Source: Cercis canadensis (lineage: Eukaryota > Streptophyta > Magnoliopsida > Fabales > Fabaceae). From it: a stretch of 64,000 nt of DNA. Numbering within the stretch: position 1 is the first letter of the stretch; the number at the start of each line of letters is the position of its first letter. Under the pieces are notes generated by a model. The model saw only the letters and a program-made list of their open reading frames with translations, made no database searches and was not told where the DNA came from. Both the position numbers and the translations under genes were made by a program. The DNA lies in the NCBI GenBank assembly GCA_003255065.1, contig QAOA01004544.1, positions 101,076 to 165,075 of the forward strand, written 5' to 3'. Positions 1-10,161 of this stretch are shown here, in pieces.

Positions 1-1903
1 TTTGCCAACGATGGTTTCTGCCAATAGCTCGAAGAGTAATGGAAGGACTCCGACTCGGACTCGTTGGAGGAATTTGTGGGGTTTTGTGATTATGGTGTGG
101 TTTAGTTTTATTTATGTGCTGGAGTTTACGTTAAGGAGTTTATGGCTTCGTGATCGGAAAACGCCGATAACCGGCGGAGCAGGGGTTGAACTGTGGCCAA
201 GGAAGCTAGCAACAGCTGGGTTTTGCCTCCAAGACATGAAGGTGGTCAAGGCGGTGCTTGCTCATGCGGTGAGTTACTTTTTCTATTTCGGAAAAGGACG
301 TGTAACTTACCAATCAACAGTGCGGTTTGTACTTTTTCAAATCGTCTCTCTCTGCAAAATCAGTGACACAGTTACTCAGAAATCATTCTTTTCTCCTTAA
401 AACAAAAATCACAGAATTTTTTTTTTTTTTTCTGTCTAAAGAAAATTTGTAATTGATGTTCATATGTTTGTAATATTGCCTCTATAAAGCATAAAGCGTT
501 TTTCATTCAAGGACCAACAAGGATGAATATGATAATAATTTAATGTGTTTCACTAAATTTATGCTGTAGGCCATTGTGAATAAGTATATACAAATTAAGA
601 AATTTTTTTTTCATGCTTGTAATTTTTTAGTTTATCCTATCTTGCAGACCATAAATGACGTTTTATATGGAATTATATCAGCTGGGTTATCAAGATACTT
701 TGATTTTCGAGAACCAAATGGTAATTTTTCGAGAGAATTATCAAAAAAGAAATTTAAAAAGAATTTATTTCAAAAACAGAAAGATGACCAATGAAAGCAA
801 ACAGTAATCATTGATCATATTGTTGATTTCTGTTTATGAAACAGATTTTTTCTTATCCTTCTTTTTTGATAATTCTCTCTAATCTTCCTATACATAACAT
901 ACATATGTCAATATACGTCACAAATCAAACTTTTGTTTTCTTTTTAGGGCTGCAAGAAGGGCTTCGGATAACAGGGATGGCCATGGTTAACTTGAGAGAA
1001 CAAAAAGGATTGCAGGTCTACTCTCTACTCTGCCTGTATTTTCTTATCTGACTATTTTCCATAATCCTTATTTATGGTTCAAGTTATGTTATAGTTTATC
1101 TAATATCGAGATTGGATAAAAATGACTAATCCTGACCAGGATCTATCCCATTTGATGAGAGGCAATTCAGGAGCAAGGTGGGGTAACAAATTAGGCGTGC
1201 TTCTCCTACCTGTATATTATCATAAAAGTAACTGTAATGGTCCTCTAGAATATGTGAAAAGAGCTAAAACAATGATTGACAAAAAGAAACAATCTTTGGA
1301 GGCCCCCTTCTCATACAAACTTGGAGATTTTGTGATGTCCTATTTTGGATCAAAGGTAAATTATCCCCCCAACACTCTCACAGAAAATCAAGTTCATCTT
1401 CCAAACATCTTTGAATTTCAGGCGATAAAGGCAAAGGTCAATCAATCTAGTTGTATCAAAATGATGAGAAAGTTGAAAGTTGCAGCTAAGGCAAAGATTA
1501 ATGCTGTTGTTTATATATTGCAGGTTGCTAGCTTGTTAAACTACAGGATTGTTTGTAATACTAGTTTTACAATCTCAAATGTGCTTGGTCCAAAAGAGGA
1601 GATTATGATTTGTGGCAACCCTGTAACTTTCTTAAGAGCAAATAGTTCTGGCCTACCTCATGTATATCCTCTAAAATCTCCTTTTCCTCATGGCATTCCT
1701 AAAATTTGGATTATAATGAATATTACGTTCAATGTAATTTTTGCTAATTGCAGGCACTCACAATGCACATGGTGAGCTATGCTGGAAGGGCTGACATGCA
1801 AATCTTGGTGGCTAAAGACATTATTCCAGATCCAGAGTTTCTCGCAAAATGCTTTGAAGATGCTTTGCTTGAAATGAAGGCGCAGGCTATGGCCAACATC
1901 TAA
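1..1903 (+). CDS. WSD1-like wax ester synthase/diacylglycerol acyltransferase, 5'-truncated by window edge
   Basis: This is the 3' part of a bifunctional O-acyltransferase that would join fatty acyl-CoA to a fatty alcohol or to diacylglycerol, a cuticular wax step at the ER. Reconstructed exons are <1-268, 648-720, 948-1015, 1140-1355, 1524-1661 and 1754-1903 (TAA). All introns are GT..AG and the frame stays open throughout. Seen motifs include TGGAGVELWPRK, the TINDVLYGIISAGLSRY block, GLRITGMAMVNLR, MRGNSGARWGNK, LNYRIVCNTSFTISNV and a C-terminal KDIIPDPEFLAKCFEDALLE. These match the C-terminal WS/DGAT domain (DUF1298). The catalytic HHxxxDG half lies upstream of the window, so function cannot be checked. 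Exons 2-6 have exactly the same lengths as those of the neighbouring gene at 4508, so the two are tandem duplicates. Family assignment is firm; the substrate is not known. Confidence 0.92.
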
Positions 1904-2102
1904 ATTCTCAGTCTCGGGGAAATTGCTTTTTGTAATTTAGTTAAATGTGACAACATTAGATATACAAGTTCTCATGAATGATTCTCTGATGTAAAGTATC
2001 ACGTTTACCATGGTTTGCTGAGAAATTTCAGTTACTCAAGTCCATATTGATCACTATTTTGGTGTAGTGGTCCATATTGTACGACTATATTTAATGCAGC
2101 CG

Positions 2103-2166
2103 GGACATCCACCACCGAATTAGAAACAACCAAAGGACATCCACCACCGAATTAGAAACAACCAAA
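2103..2166. repeat. Perfect 32-bp tandem duplication
   Basis: Two adjacent identical 32-bp units begin with GGACATCCACCACCG, at 2103-2134 and 2135-2166. They sit about 200 bp beyond the stop codon of the upstream WSD gene. The identity of the copies implies recent slippage, or an assembly join. Confidence 0.9.
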
Positions 2167-2248
2167 CTCCACACCCGTATAAGGGTCCACGAGCCTTTCA
2201 CCAAATTTGGAGTTTGACACTTCGAATACAACTCATTTTCTTTTGGTG

Positions 2249-2644
2249 AGGGCTAAGTTACCACCCTTTTTAGAGGGTAACGCTACATCTTCTCTTAATT
2301 AGGTGGGATTTATAGTTTAATTTTGGTATCATTACGAATATCTTAAAAAATTGAGTCACCTAGTACATATCAGAACTTATAATTTTTTATAAAATGTAAG
2401 AATAATACGATACAAAAAAATGTGCCAAAAATAAACTTAAAAAGTTGTTTTCTAGTACATTTTTTAAAATTATGTTGTTCTTGTATTTTATAAAAAACTG
2501 TGTACTGGTACATATTGGGTGATTCAGTTTTTTAAAATATTCACAATAACACCAAAATTACTTGATGGGTTGCACCTGAACCCACCTAACACAAGAAGGT
2601 GTAGCGTTACCACCCCCAAAAAGACGTGATAGCTTAGCGTTCAT
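2249..2644. mobile_element. MITE family A, copy 1
   Basis: This is a non-coding element of about 395 bp with long imperfect terminal inverted repeats. The left end reads GGGCTAAGTTACCACCC and continues into GGTAACGCTACATCTTC. The reverse complement of the right end reads CGCTAAGCTATCACG, then GGTAACGCTACACCTTC. The interior is AT-rich and shares the 'reduced match to ATGTACC..TTTTATAAAATGTAAGAA' type stretch with copies near 17150 and 51190. No ORF is present. The superfamily was not determined because a target-site duplication is not clear. Confidence 0.7.
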
Positions 2645-2734
2645 CTTTTCTTTTATTGATAAATAGTATATTATGAGATTCTTCATCACAATTATTATTT
2701 GTCAAGTAATGCTCCTTAATTTTAAGGTTACCAT

Positions 2735-3235
2735 TTCGGTGTCACTTGTTGCTGAAATGCAACAACTGACACTACAATGCTTGGCCAATTAAATGTTGAC
2801 TGTGTAAGTAAAAACTTGGTTAAGTAAGTTTTATTAAATTATGGTTTTGCCCCAAAGTTGAGATAATTACAAAATTATCCTCAAAAGTTGAGATAATTAC
2901 AAAATCACCTCAAATGAACCATAATCCCTAAATTTTAAACTCCAAATTCTAAAAAATAAACCTTAAATCTTAAATCTTAAACCCAAAAAAAATAAATAGA
3001 TTGGGGCTAATTTATAAATAGTGAAAAAAATTGTGGGGCATTATTTTGTAATTAACATAACTTCATTGATAGTAACAGAATTTTAACATAATTATATGTT
3101 ATATTTGTAATAAGCTAAATTACCAATTATACAAGTAACTAAAAAATTTGCTAATATCACTCAATCAATCAGTAGCTGTCACATGTCACTATCAGTTGTT
3201 GCATTTTAACAACAAGTGATATTTTAATCGTTTTC
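2735..3235. mobile_element. Non-autonomous inverted-repeat element (family E)
   Basis: The left part contains CACTTGTTGCTGAAATGCAA followed by CAACTGACA. The right part, read on the minus strand, contains CACTTGTTGTTAAAATGCAA followed by CAACTGATA. These make inverted ends about 500 bp apart. The interior has GCCCCAAAGTTGAGATAATT, repeated nearby in short form. A related piece is present at about 43060-43215. There is no coding potential. Confidence 0.55.
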
Positions 3236-3660
3236 TAATTTTAATATTTCTTTTTAGTATAGGAGAATACTACTCTATGAATTCATAGAAGAAAGAAAAA
3301 CCATAAAGAGATTAGATTCTGCTACCTCCAAAGGTTACCACTGCTCCTTAGTTCATCTATTTATCAAATTTCATTAGATTTAGCTTTAAAAGAAACTATG
3401 ACTCTTTCTCTTATACTTCACTTATCGTAACGGCCTACCTCTTTTAGAATCATTGATTTCAAATGATCTATTGTACTTTCTTATCATCCTTAGTTGGCCA
3501 CATAAGGATTATAAGACTTTGTTAATCACCTTACGTATATAATTCAGGGAAAAAAAAAAATCTTACATAAGCATACATGAGCAGTTTTTTTTTTTCCCTG
3601 TAAATAGATTTCATTCAAACAGAGTCAGAAGGAACGAAGTTAACAACCAAAAATTAGCTC

Positions 3661-4091
3661 ATTGACCTAAATATTACATTTTAGCAATAAAATTATATAT
3701 TTTACCACATTTTTTAACTTAATTATAAATATTACAATTTAAAAAAAATTAAAAATAATTTTTTTAACATGTGGGAACCACCAGACACGCCAATAAATAC
3801 GTGGCGTGTCCACGTGAGACACGCCAATAGACTATTAGCGTGTCCCTTCATAAACTTAACTATTTGCAGCTTTTTCCTTTTTTTTTTTTTTCATTCTTAA
3901 AAGGCAACAAAAAATGACACTTCATAAGGCCATTAGTGTGTCTAACGTAAACACACTACATGACTATTGGTGCATCTGATGATGTCAGTTATTTTAAAAA
4001 AAAAATAAATTATAATATTTAAATAATTAAAATTAAAAACTATTATAAATTAATAAATTTATTTATAAAATGTAATATTCATATCAAATAG
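3661..4091. mobile_element. MITE family B, copy 1
   Basis: The ends are inverted: left ATTGACCTAAATATTACATT and right (minus strand) ATTTGATATGAATATTACAT. The middle contains two perfect-looking hairpins built from GACACGCCA and TGGCGTGTC (about 3784-3845). A second copy, with the same order of blocks, lies at 17780-18171. There is no ORF. Confidence 0.65.
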
Positions 4092-4507
4092 ACTCAAAAA
4101 ATGAGAGATAAGATAACATATCCCAACCACGCGAACTTGTTCAAAAAGGTTACATTATGAGCGTGACATTACCATTCTTAGAAGTTAGAAACTTTACAAT
4201 CCACCATTGGTTAGGTGAAGATAAAATTGATCAATCATCGATCCAAGATGGGTCAACATTGCACAATCAATAGATAACCAGCTTTTGTACTTGTTCCGCT
4301 ACAGAGGAGTGGCATCAAACGGTGCCACGTCGGAGTTTCGTGAAACCAAAGTTCAAACGGTGCCACAGCTTTTGAGTAATTGCAAGTTGTGGTCACCACT
4401 GTTACAATCTAATATAAATTAATAATCAGTACGACTATTCGCTAACCAATCCATTTCTTTCTATCAGTACACTCTCAGCCAATAGCATTTTAGCAGAGCA
4501 CTCTCTC

Positions 4508-6605
4508 ATGGGTTCGCCGGCAAATGATTCCGACGAGCCTCTAACTCCAGCCGGACGGCTGTTCCTCCAGCCAGAAACCAACCAAATAATCCATTGCATC
4601 ATCGGCCTCAAGAATCCAATCGACGTCGACACCATCAAAGCCGTAATCCGCAACTCCTCTATGCTCAAACACCCAAGGTTCAATAGCATCATCGTCCGTG
4701 ACCATCGCGGCTTTGAGCACTGGCGCAGAACCCAAGTTGACATTGATCGCCACGTTGTGATAATCGATCAGCCTATCTCCTCCGCCGCCGATGACCAATC
4801 GGCAATCAACGATTACTTGTCGGAATTGTCCATAGACGCTTCTGGGCTTAGCACAGACAAGCCTTTATGGGAAATTCACTTGTTAAAAGCGCACAAGTGC
4901 GTACTTTTTCGAATCCATCACTCTTTGGGTGATGGGATTTCTTTGATGTCCTTGCTCCTGGCGAACTGCAGGAAACTCAACGATCCTGATGCTTTGCCGA
5001 CGGTGGTCTGTTCCAATCGGGCGAAGAGCAGCAGAAGGAATTGGATGGATTGGAGAAATTTATGGGATTTCGTGAGAATGGTTTGGTTTAGCTTTATTTT
5101 TGTGATGGAGTTTGTAGTAAGGTGTTTGTGGGTTCGTGACCGGAAAACGCCGATAACCGGCGGCGCAGGGGTTGAGCTCTGGCCAAGGAAGATAGCTACT
5201 GCCAGGTTTCGCTTGCAAGACATGAAGGCGGTGAAGAACGCCGTTGCCAATGCGGTCAGTTGCTCCAATGTTATTTTGAATTTTAGATTTTAGATTTATT
5301 TTCTGAAAATGAAAAAATAGAGAATCGGAAAGAAAAACAATCAGTGGCGGGAACTGGGAAGGAATAACAGGTGAGTGAAATCCTAATCATAAGAATAAAG
5401 AATTTCTTGGGATGGAAATAAAATTTAAAGTATCCTAGCCATTCAAACTGATGAAGGGGTGGGGACCGGGGATAATAAGGTTTTTATTTTGACTTAATTG
5501 TAATTTTAGTCTCTCTATTTTAACCACTTGAACATTTTGGTTCCCCTTCTTTAAAAATGAACTATTGAGTCTCTCTATATTCATAAAATGTACAAGTTTA
5601 GTCTATTTATCTTTAAGTCAAAATTCTTAGGTTTATTTCAAGGTATAAAGTTCTTTGATTCATAATGCCACTGTTCAGATTGAAGGGCTACATCTTGTGA
5701 ACCTTCTCACTAAATTTAAGCTCGATCTAACGGTGAAACTCAGCCCAAAATACCAAAACCATAAGGTTTCATCTAACCAAAAATTTAGACTTATTCACCG
5801 TTAGATCGAGCTGAAATTTAATGGAAAGATTCACAAGACGTAGCTCTTCAATCTGAACGGTGGGATTATGAATCAGAGAACTTTACACCTTGAAATAAAC
5901 TTAAGAATTTTGACTTAAAGATAAATTGACTAAACTTGTACATTTTATGAATATAGAGGGACTTAATAGTTCATTTTTAAAAAAGGATGATTAAAACGTT
6001 TAAGTGATTAAAATCAGATGACCAAAATTGCAATTAAACCTTTTATTTTTTATTGCGTTTAGGGCTAGATATAGAAAACCATATTTTAAATTCGGAGCGG
6101 GAAAAAAAAATACATCTAAATTTGGATGAAAATAAAGTAATAATAACTATATATTCATGCAAATGTAATTATAAATTTGTTAAAAAAAATCTGTTTATCT
6201 AATATTTTATTTGCTACAAATATGCAAAAACGGGTTGCTTCTGATTTTCATCATATGTCATGTATATAATTAGAAATTGTAGGCTCTCACTTTTTAAGAA
6301 GATATAAAAGAAGTAAAGTTAATTGAAGGGTTCCTTTCACATTAAACTTCATTTGTTTGACTTCAAATTTGGTCCAATTAGCACCTAAAGTAGTGTGAAT
6401 CTAGGATGGAAGATAATGGTTAGAAGTTTATGCAAATATAAAGTATGTCTATCTTTTATGTTTATGAATTTTTTTTGTTTCTTTTCTATTTTATTTCTAT
6501 ATATATATATTTATTTATTTATTCGGGGAGAGGGTGGGGTGGGAGTGGCTTCCATTTGTGTTTTTATTTGGGTGACCTAGCATCTGCACATCTCTATGGC
6601 CAACA

Positions 6606-6647
<42 letters not shown>

Positions 6648-9451
6648 CACATGCAAATGCACATGCACATCCCTATCGACATCTTTTGCCTAAACACTTT
6701 ATATAGAAGCCTGGAAAATTTTGCTAACTCTTTCAAATTTAGAAGCCTATGTATCCTATCTTCAATTACAAGTGTACCAACTCTGCAAATACAGAAGTTA
6801 CCACCCAAGGGCGGACCTTCATTAGGATTTAGGACAAAGGAGTCACCGCCGGCCAATTTTTTTTTTTTTTAATTTTTTTTACAATTTACTTTAAAAAATT
6901 AATATAATTTTACAAAATTTTTTAAAAATCTTAATAAAGTCCTTCAAAATTTTTTTTTATCTTCTTTTAACCCCTCAATATTTTACTTTAAGATCTGTCA
7001 TTGTTAAATTGAGGCTTCAGAGGCATTATTCTTAGGGTGTGAAAGTATGGTTAATTTACAGTAATAATGTCATTTAATTAAGTAATTATCATTTTAGGTT
7101 AATTCTCAAAGTATTTATCAAAATAGATTGATTTTTATCCCTTTTACCCTATCTGATTGGCCTTGGAAAATGCACAAAAACGCATATGCGTTTTCTTTTA
7201 AGAAAATGCATATGCATTTTTGTGCATTTTCGAGGCCAATCAGAGTCCTTCTCTTTTCCTCTTCTCTTCACCCATCTCCCACCCTTCACTCTCCCATTCC
7301 TTACTTGAAATCAAATGCAGCTTTTTTCGGTTCAATATCATGTGGCAGGGAAAATTATAACTAGTCTTTTTTATGGAGACAATGCTTTGTTTTTACTGTG
7401 AAAATAGACTATAGACTATAGAGTCTGCAAGTCAAACAAGAGGTGAAGAGAGAGATATCAAGCAGAGGAGAAATCAAATGGGAAACAAAAGGAAAAAAAT
7501 AAAACGGAGATTCACAACGGAGGCATTAAAAAAGAAGTAATAAATCTGTCACAGCGCAAAATTTAATGAAATTGGATATCATTTTTTTTCCCTAATAAAT
7601 GAAATTGGATCTTATAATTATTACCCTAAAATTACCCTGCATAGTTCCATAAGTCCTAAAATTACCATTGGTGGTAAAACGTTTTATTAATTGCGATAAT
7701 TTCATCAAACGCAAGTCCTGCTGGGTTGACTTCAAGGGATTCATAGCATCAACCCCAATGCCTAATTAACACTAACCTACTTAAGAAATTATAAATGAAT
7801 GTCATTTGTCAGAAGAAAACAATATGCATTCCTTCATTTGATTTAATTTGGAAATCTGAAGTGCCGGAGAGAGGGGTGAAGGGAAGAGGGAAAGGAAAGA
7901 AGAACTTTGACTGGTCTTAGAAATGCACAAAAATGCATATAAAAATTAACCCATTTTAGTAAATATTTTAAGAATTAACTTAAAATGATAATTACTTAAT
8001 TAAATGACATTATTACTGTAAATTAACCGTGAAAGTATCCCCTTTCTTCTTCACTGTTCTGCAAACAGGGGATTCTTTTTTTTTTTTTTCTTGATTCAAC
8101 AAACAGGGGATTCTGAATATGCCATAATGCTGTGTTTTTAACCACTCACCCTAATACATAGAAAATTCAAAGACAAAGTTAAAATATTTAATGCCTGCAT
8201 ATACTTGTCAGCGTTTTGCAGCAGGCCACTCAACATGTAGATGAAAATTTTTAATTACTTCTTTTCATGCTTCTGATTTGTTAATTTATGCTGTGTTGCA
8301 GACCATAAATGACATTTTATTTGCAATTATATCATGTGGGTTGTCAAGATACCTGGATTTTCGAGCACCAAATGGTAAAATTCATTTGTGTATGCAATTT
8401 TTTATCTACATGGCCTCTTTCTATCTGACATTCACAGACAGAGACATACGAATCATGACTACCTTTCTTTTTTTTTCTACCCCCTCCCTCTCTCTCTCTC
8501 TCTCTCTTCTTGTCAGGGCTGCAAGATGGGCTTCAGATAACAGGGCTAGCTATGGTTAATTTAAGAAAGCAGCAAGGACTGCAGGTCAACTTTGGCTCCC
8601 TTTACTTTCCTTGTCTATCTGATTTGCACCATTTTTACTTATGGTTCAAGATATGTTTACGATTTAATGTTGCGGTCGGATAAAAATGACTAATGCTGAT
8701 CAGGATCTATCCAATTTGATGAGGGGAAATTCAGGAGCAAGGTGGGGTAACAAGTTTGGCATGCTTCTCCTGCCAATATATTATCATAAAAGTAACGTTT
8801 CTTTTCCTCTAGAATATTTGAAGAGAGCCAAAGAAATGATTGACAGAAAGAAACAATCTTTGGAGGGCTATTTTTCATACAAAATTGGAGATTTTGTGAT
8901 GTCAAGTTTTGGAGCAAAGGTGAATTTTCATTTCAACCCTCTTTGAAGTTCAGGCTATTACCTAGTTGTATCAAAATTGGAAGAAGTTGAAAATTCCAAC
9001 TACTTGTAGAACATCCTGCAAAAGTAATGCTGTTGTTTATATATTGCAGTTTGCTAGCTTGCTAAATTACAGGATTCTTTGTAACACTACCTTTACAATC
9101 TCAAATATGGTTGGCCCTCAAGAGGGGATTATGATTGGAGGCAACCCTATATCTTATTTGCGGGCGAATAATTCTGCCTTGCCTCATGTACATCTTCCAA
9201 ACTCTCTAATTTCCTCTTTGCATTCCTAGCCTTCTGAGTATAAGATAAGGTTTTATGTAAAATCAATATTAATTGCCTATGGGTTGTACTTGGTAATGCA
9301 GGCACTCATTTTGAACATGGTGAGCTATGCTGGAATGGCTGACATGCAAGTCCAGGTAGCCAAAGACATCATTCCTGATCCAGAATTTCTTGCCAAGTGC
9401 TTTGAAGATGCATTACTTGAATTGAAGAAGCAGGCGATGCTCAAAATCTGA
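4508..9451 (+). CDS. WSD1-like wax ester synthase/diacylglycerol acyltransferase, complete
   Basis: Exons are 4508-5254, 8302-8374, 8517-8584, 8704-8919, 9050-9187 and 9302-9451 (TGA). They give 463 aa, the usual WSD length. The acyltransferase signature HHSLGDG is at residues 137-143, matching the catalytic HHxxxDG motif, and is intact. A hydrophobic stretch near residues 190-205 (VWFSFIFVMEFVVRCLW) and TGGAGVELWPRK follow. The C-terminal DUF1298 half mirrors the upstream tandem copy exon for exon. The chosen start gives MGSPANDSDEPLTPAGRLFL, the typical WSD opening. Expected role: acyl-CoA plus fatty alcohol to wax ester, or diacylglycerol to triacylglycerol, at the ER. Intron 1 is 3047 nt against 379 nt in the sister gene, because two foldback elements and a poly(A) tract lie in it. 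Specific substrate and tissue are unknown. Confidence 0.95.
5491..6040. mobile_element. Foldback MITE C in WSD intron 1
   Basis: Two arms of roughly 240 bp are near-complete reverse complements around a short centre near 5765. Outer ends are GACTTAATTGTAATTTTAGT and, on the other strand, GGTTTAATTGCAATTTTGGT. A 9-bp direct repeat TTTTATTTT flanks it (5482-5490 and 6041-6049). That would fit a Mutator-like target duplication, although the repeat is low in complexity. There is no ORF. An arm-like fragment also occurs at about 35577-35660. Confidence 0.75.
6607..6646. repeat. Poly(A) tract, 40 A
   Basis: Forty consecutive A residues lie inside the first WSD intron. The apparent ORFs across it on both strands are lysine or phenylalanine runs and are not genes. 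Confidence 0.95.
7049..8028. mobile_element. Mutator-like foldback element D in WSD intron 1
   Basis: This is a 980-bp element. Its left end GGTTAATTTACAGTAATAAT is matched exactly by the reverse complement of its right end, and inverted identity extends about 100 bp. It is flanked by a perfect 10-bp direct repeat GTGAAAGTAT (7039-7048 and 8029-8038). Long inverted ends plus a 9-11 bp duplication are the hallmark of non-autonomous Mutator-like elements. Near the left arm, 7164-7245 is an additional palindrome containing TGCACAAAAACGCATATGCG and its complement-like partner. No transposase ORF is present. Confidence 0.85.
8490..8508. repeat. (TC)n microsatellite
   Basis: A short CT/TC run lies just before the acceptor of WSD exon 3 and forms part of its polypyrimidine tract. 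Confidence 0.8.
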
Positions 9452-10161
9452 CTTTTATACAAATTGTTTTTCTTGTAGAATTTGACAACTTTTCAGAGAA
9501 TGACTTTTTAACCCGCACATTCAAAAGATAGCTTATTTGACCTATTAAAAGAACTCATGTAGAACTTAAAGAGATTTGTTATCAACTCCCTTATTTACCT
9601 ATTCAAAGACATCATTTTGAGCATGCTTTATGTGAGGAAAGATTATTGGAAAAGAAGGGCACATTCTGAACAATTTGTATTTGCTTTCCACATAAAACCC
9701 ATTATGTATAGAACTTCTTGTGTTGATATGTATTAGCAATCTTAGTATTGAAAACCAAATAAGCAGCTACATTTTTACCTTGCTCAGATTTTGAATTGCC
9801 TAATAACAGATTCGCAAGTCAATTTTTGCAGGGCTTTAAAATAAGAGAGGTGCATTTACCTCGTCAAATCTTAATTTAAGGAGTGTGAAACCCACTGTAT
9901 CAGCACCATTTAATCTCAAAATCAAATATCAGTAAACGCAACTTATATGTACATTAGCTATACTTACAGCATCAAATCTCTCTCTCTGAAATCTCAAGTC
10001 TGTACTTCAATCCTCTCCAAGCAACGAAAGCATGTTATACAAAAATATACTATTCAAACATAACAAGACCGATTGCAAAAACTGCTAAGTTTGATTGTTA
10101 TGCAAGTCATTCTTAGGTCAGGAGCATCGAGTTTTCTTGCCTTTTCAGAGTCATGCCTTGG
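9452..10161. other. Convergent intergenic spacer, WSD to FPP
   Basis: These 710 bp hold the 3' ends of two convergent genes. I see AT-rich 3'-UTR-like sequence and no ORF, RNA gene or repeat that I can name. Confidence 0.6.

Noticed and set aside
6445..6856. ORFs on both strands across the poly(A) tract
   Set aside because: Their length comes from Lys or Phe homopolymer; they lie inside a WSD intron.
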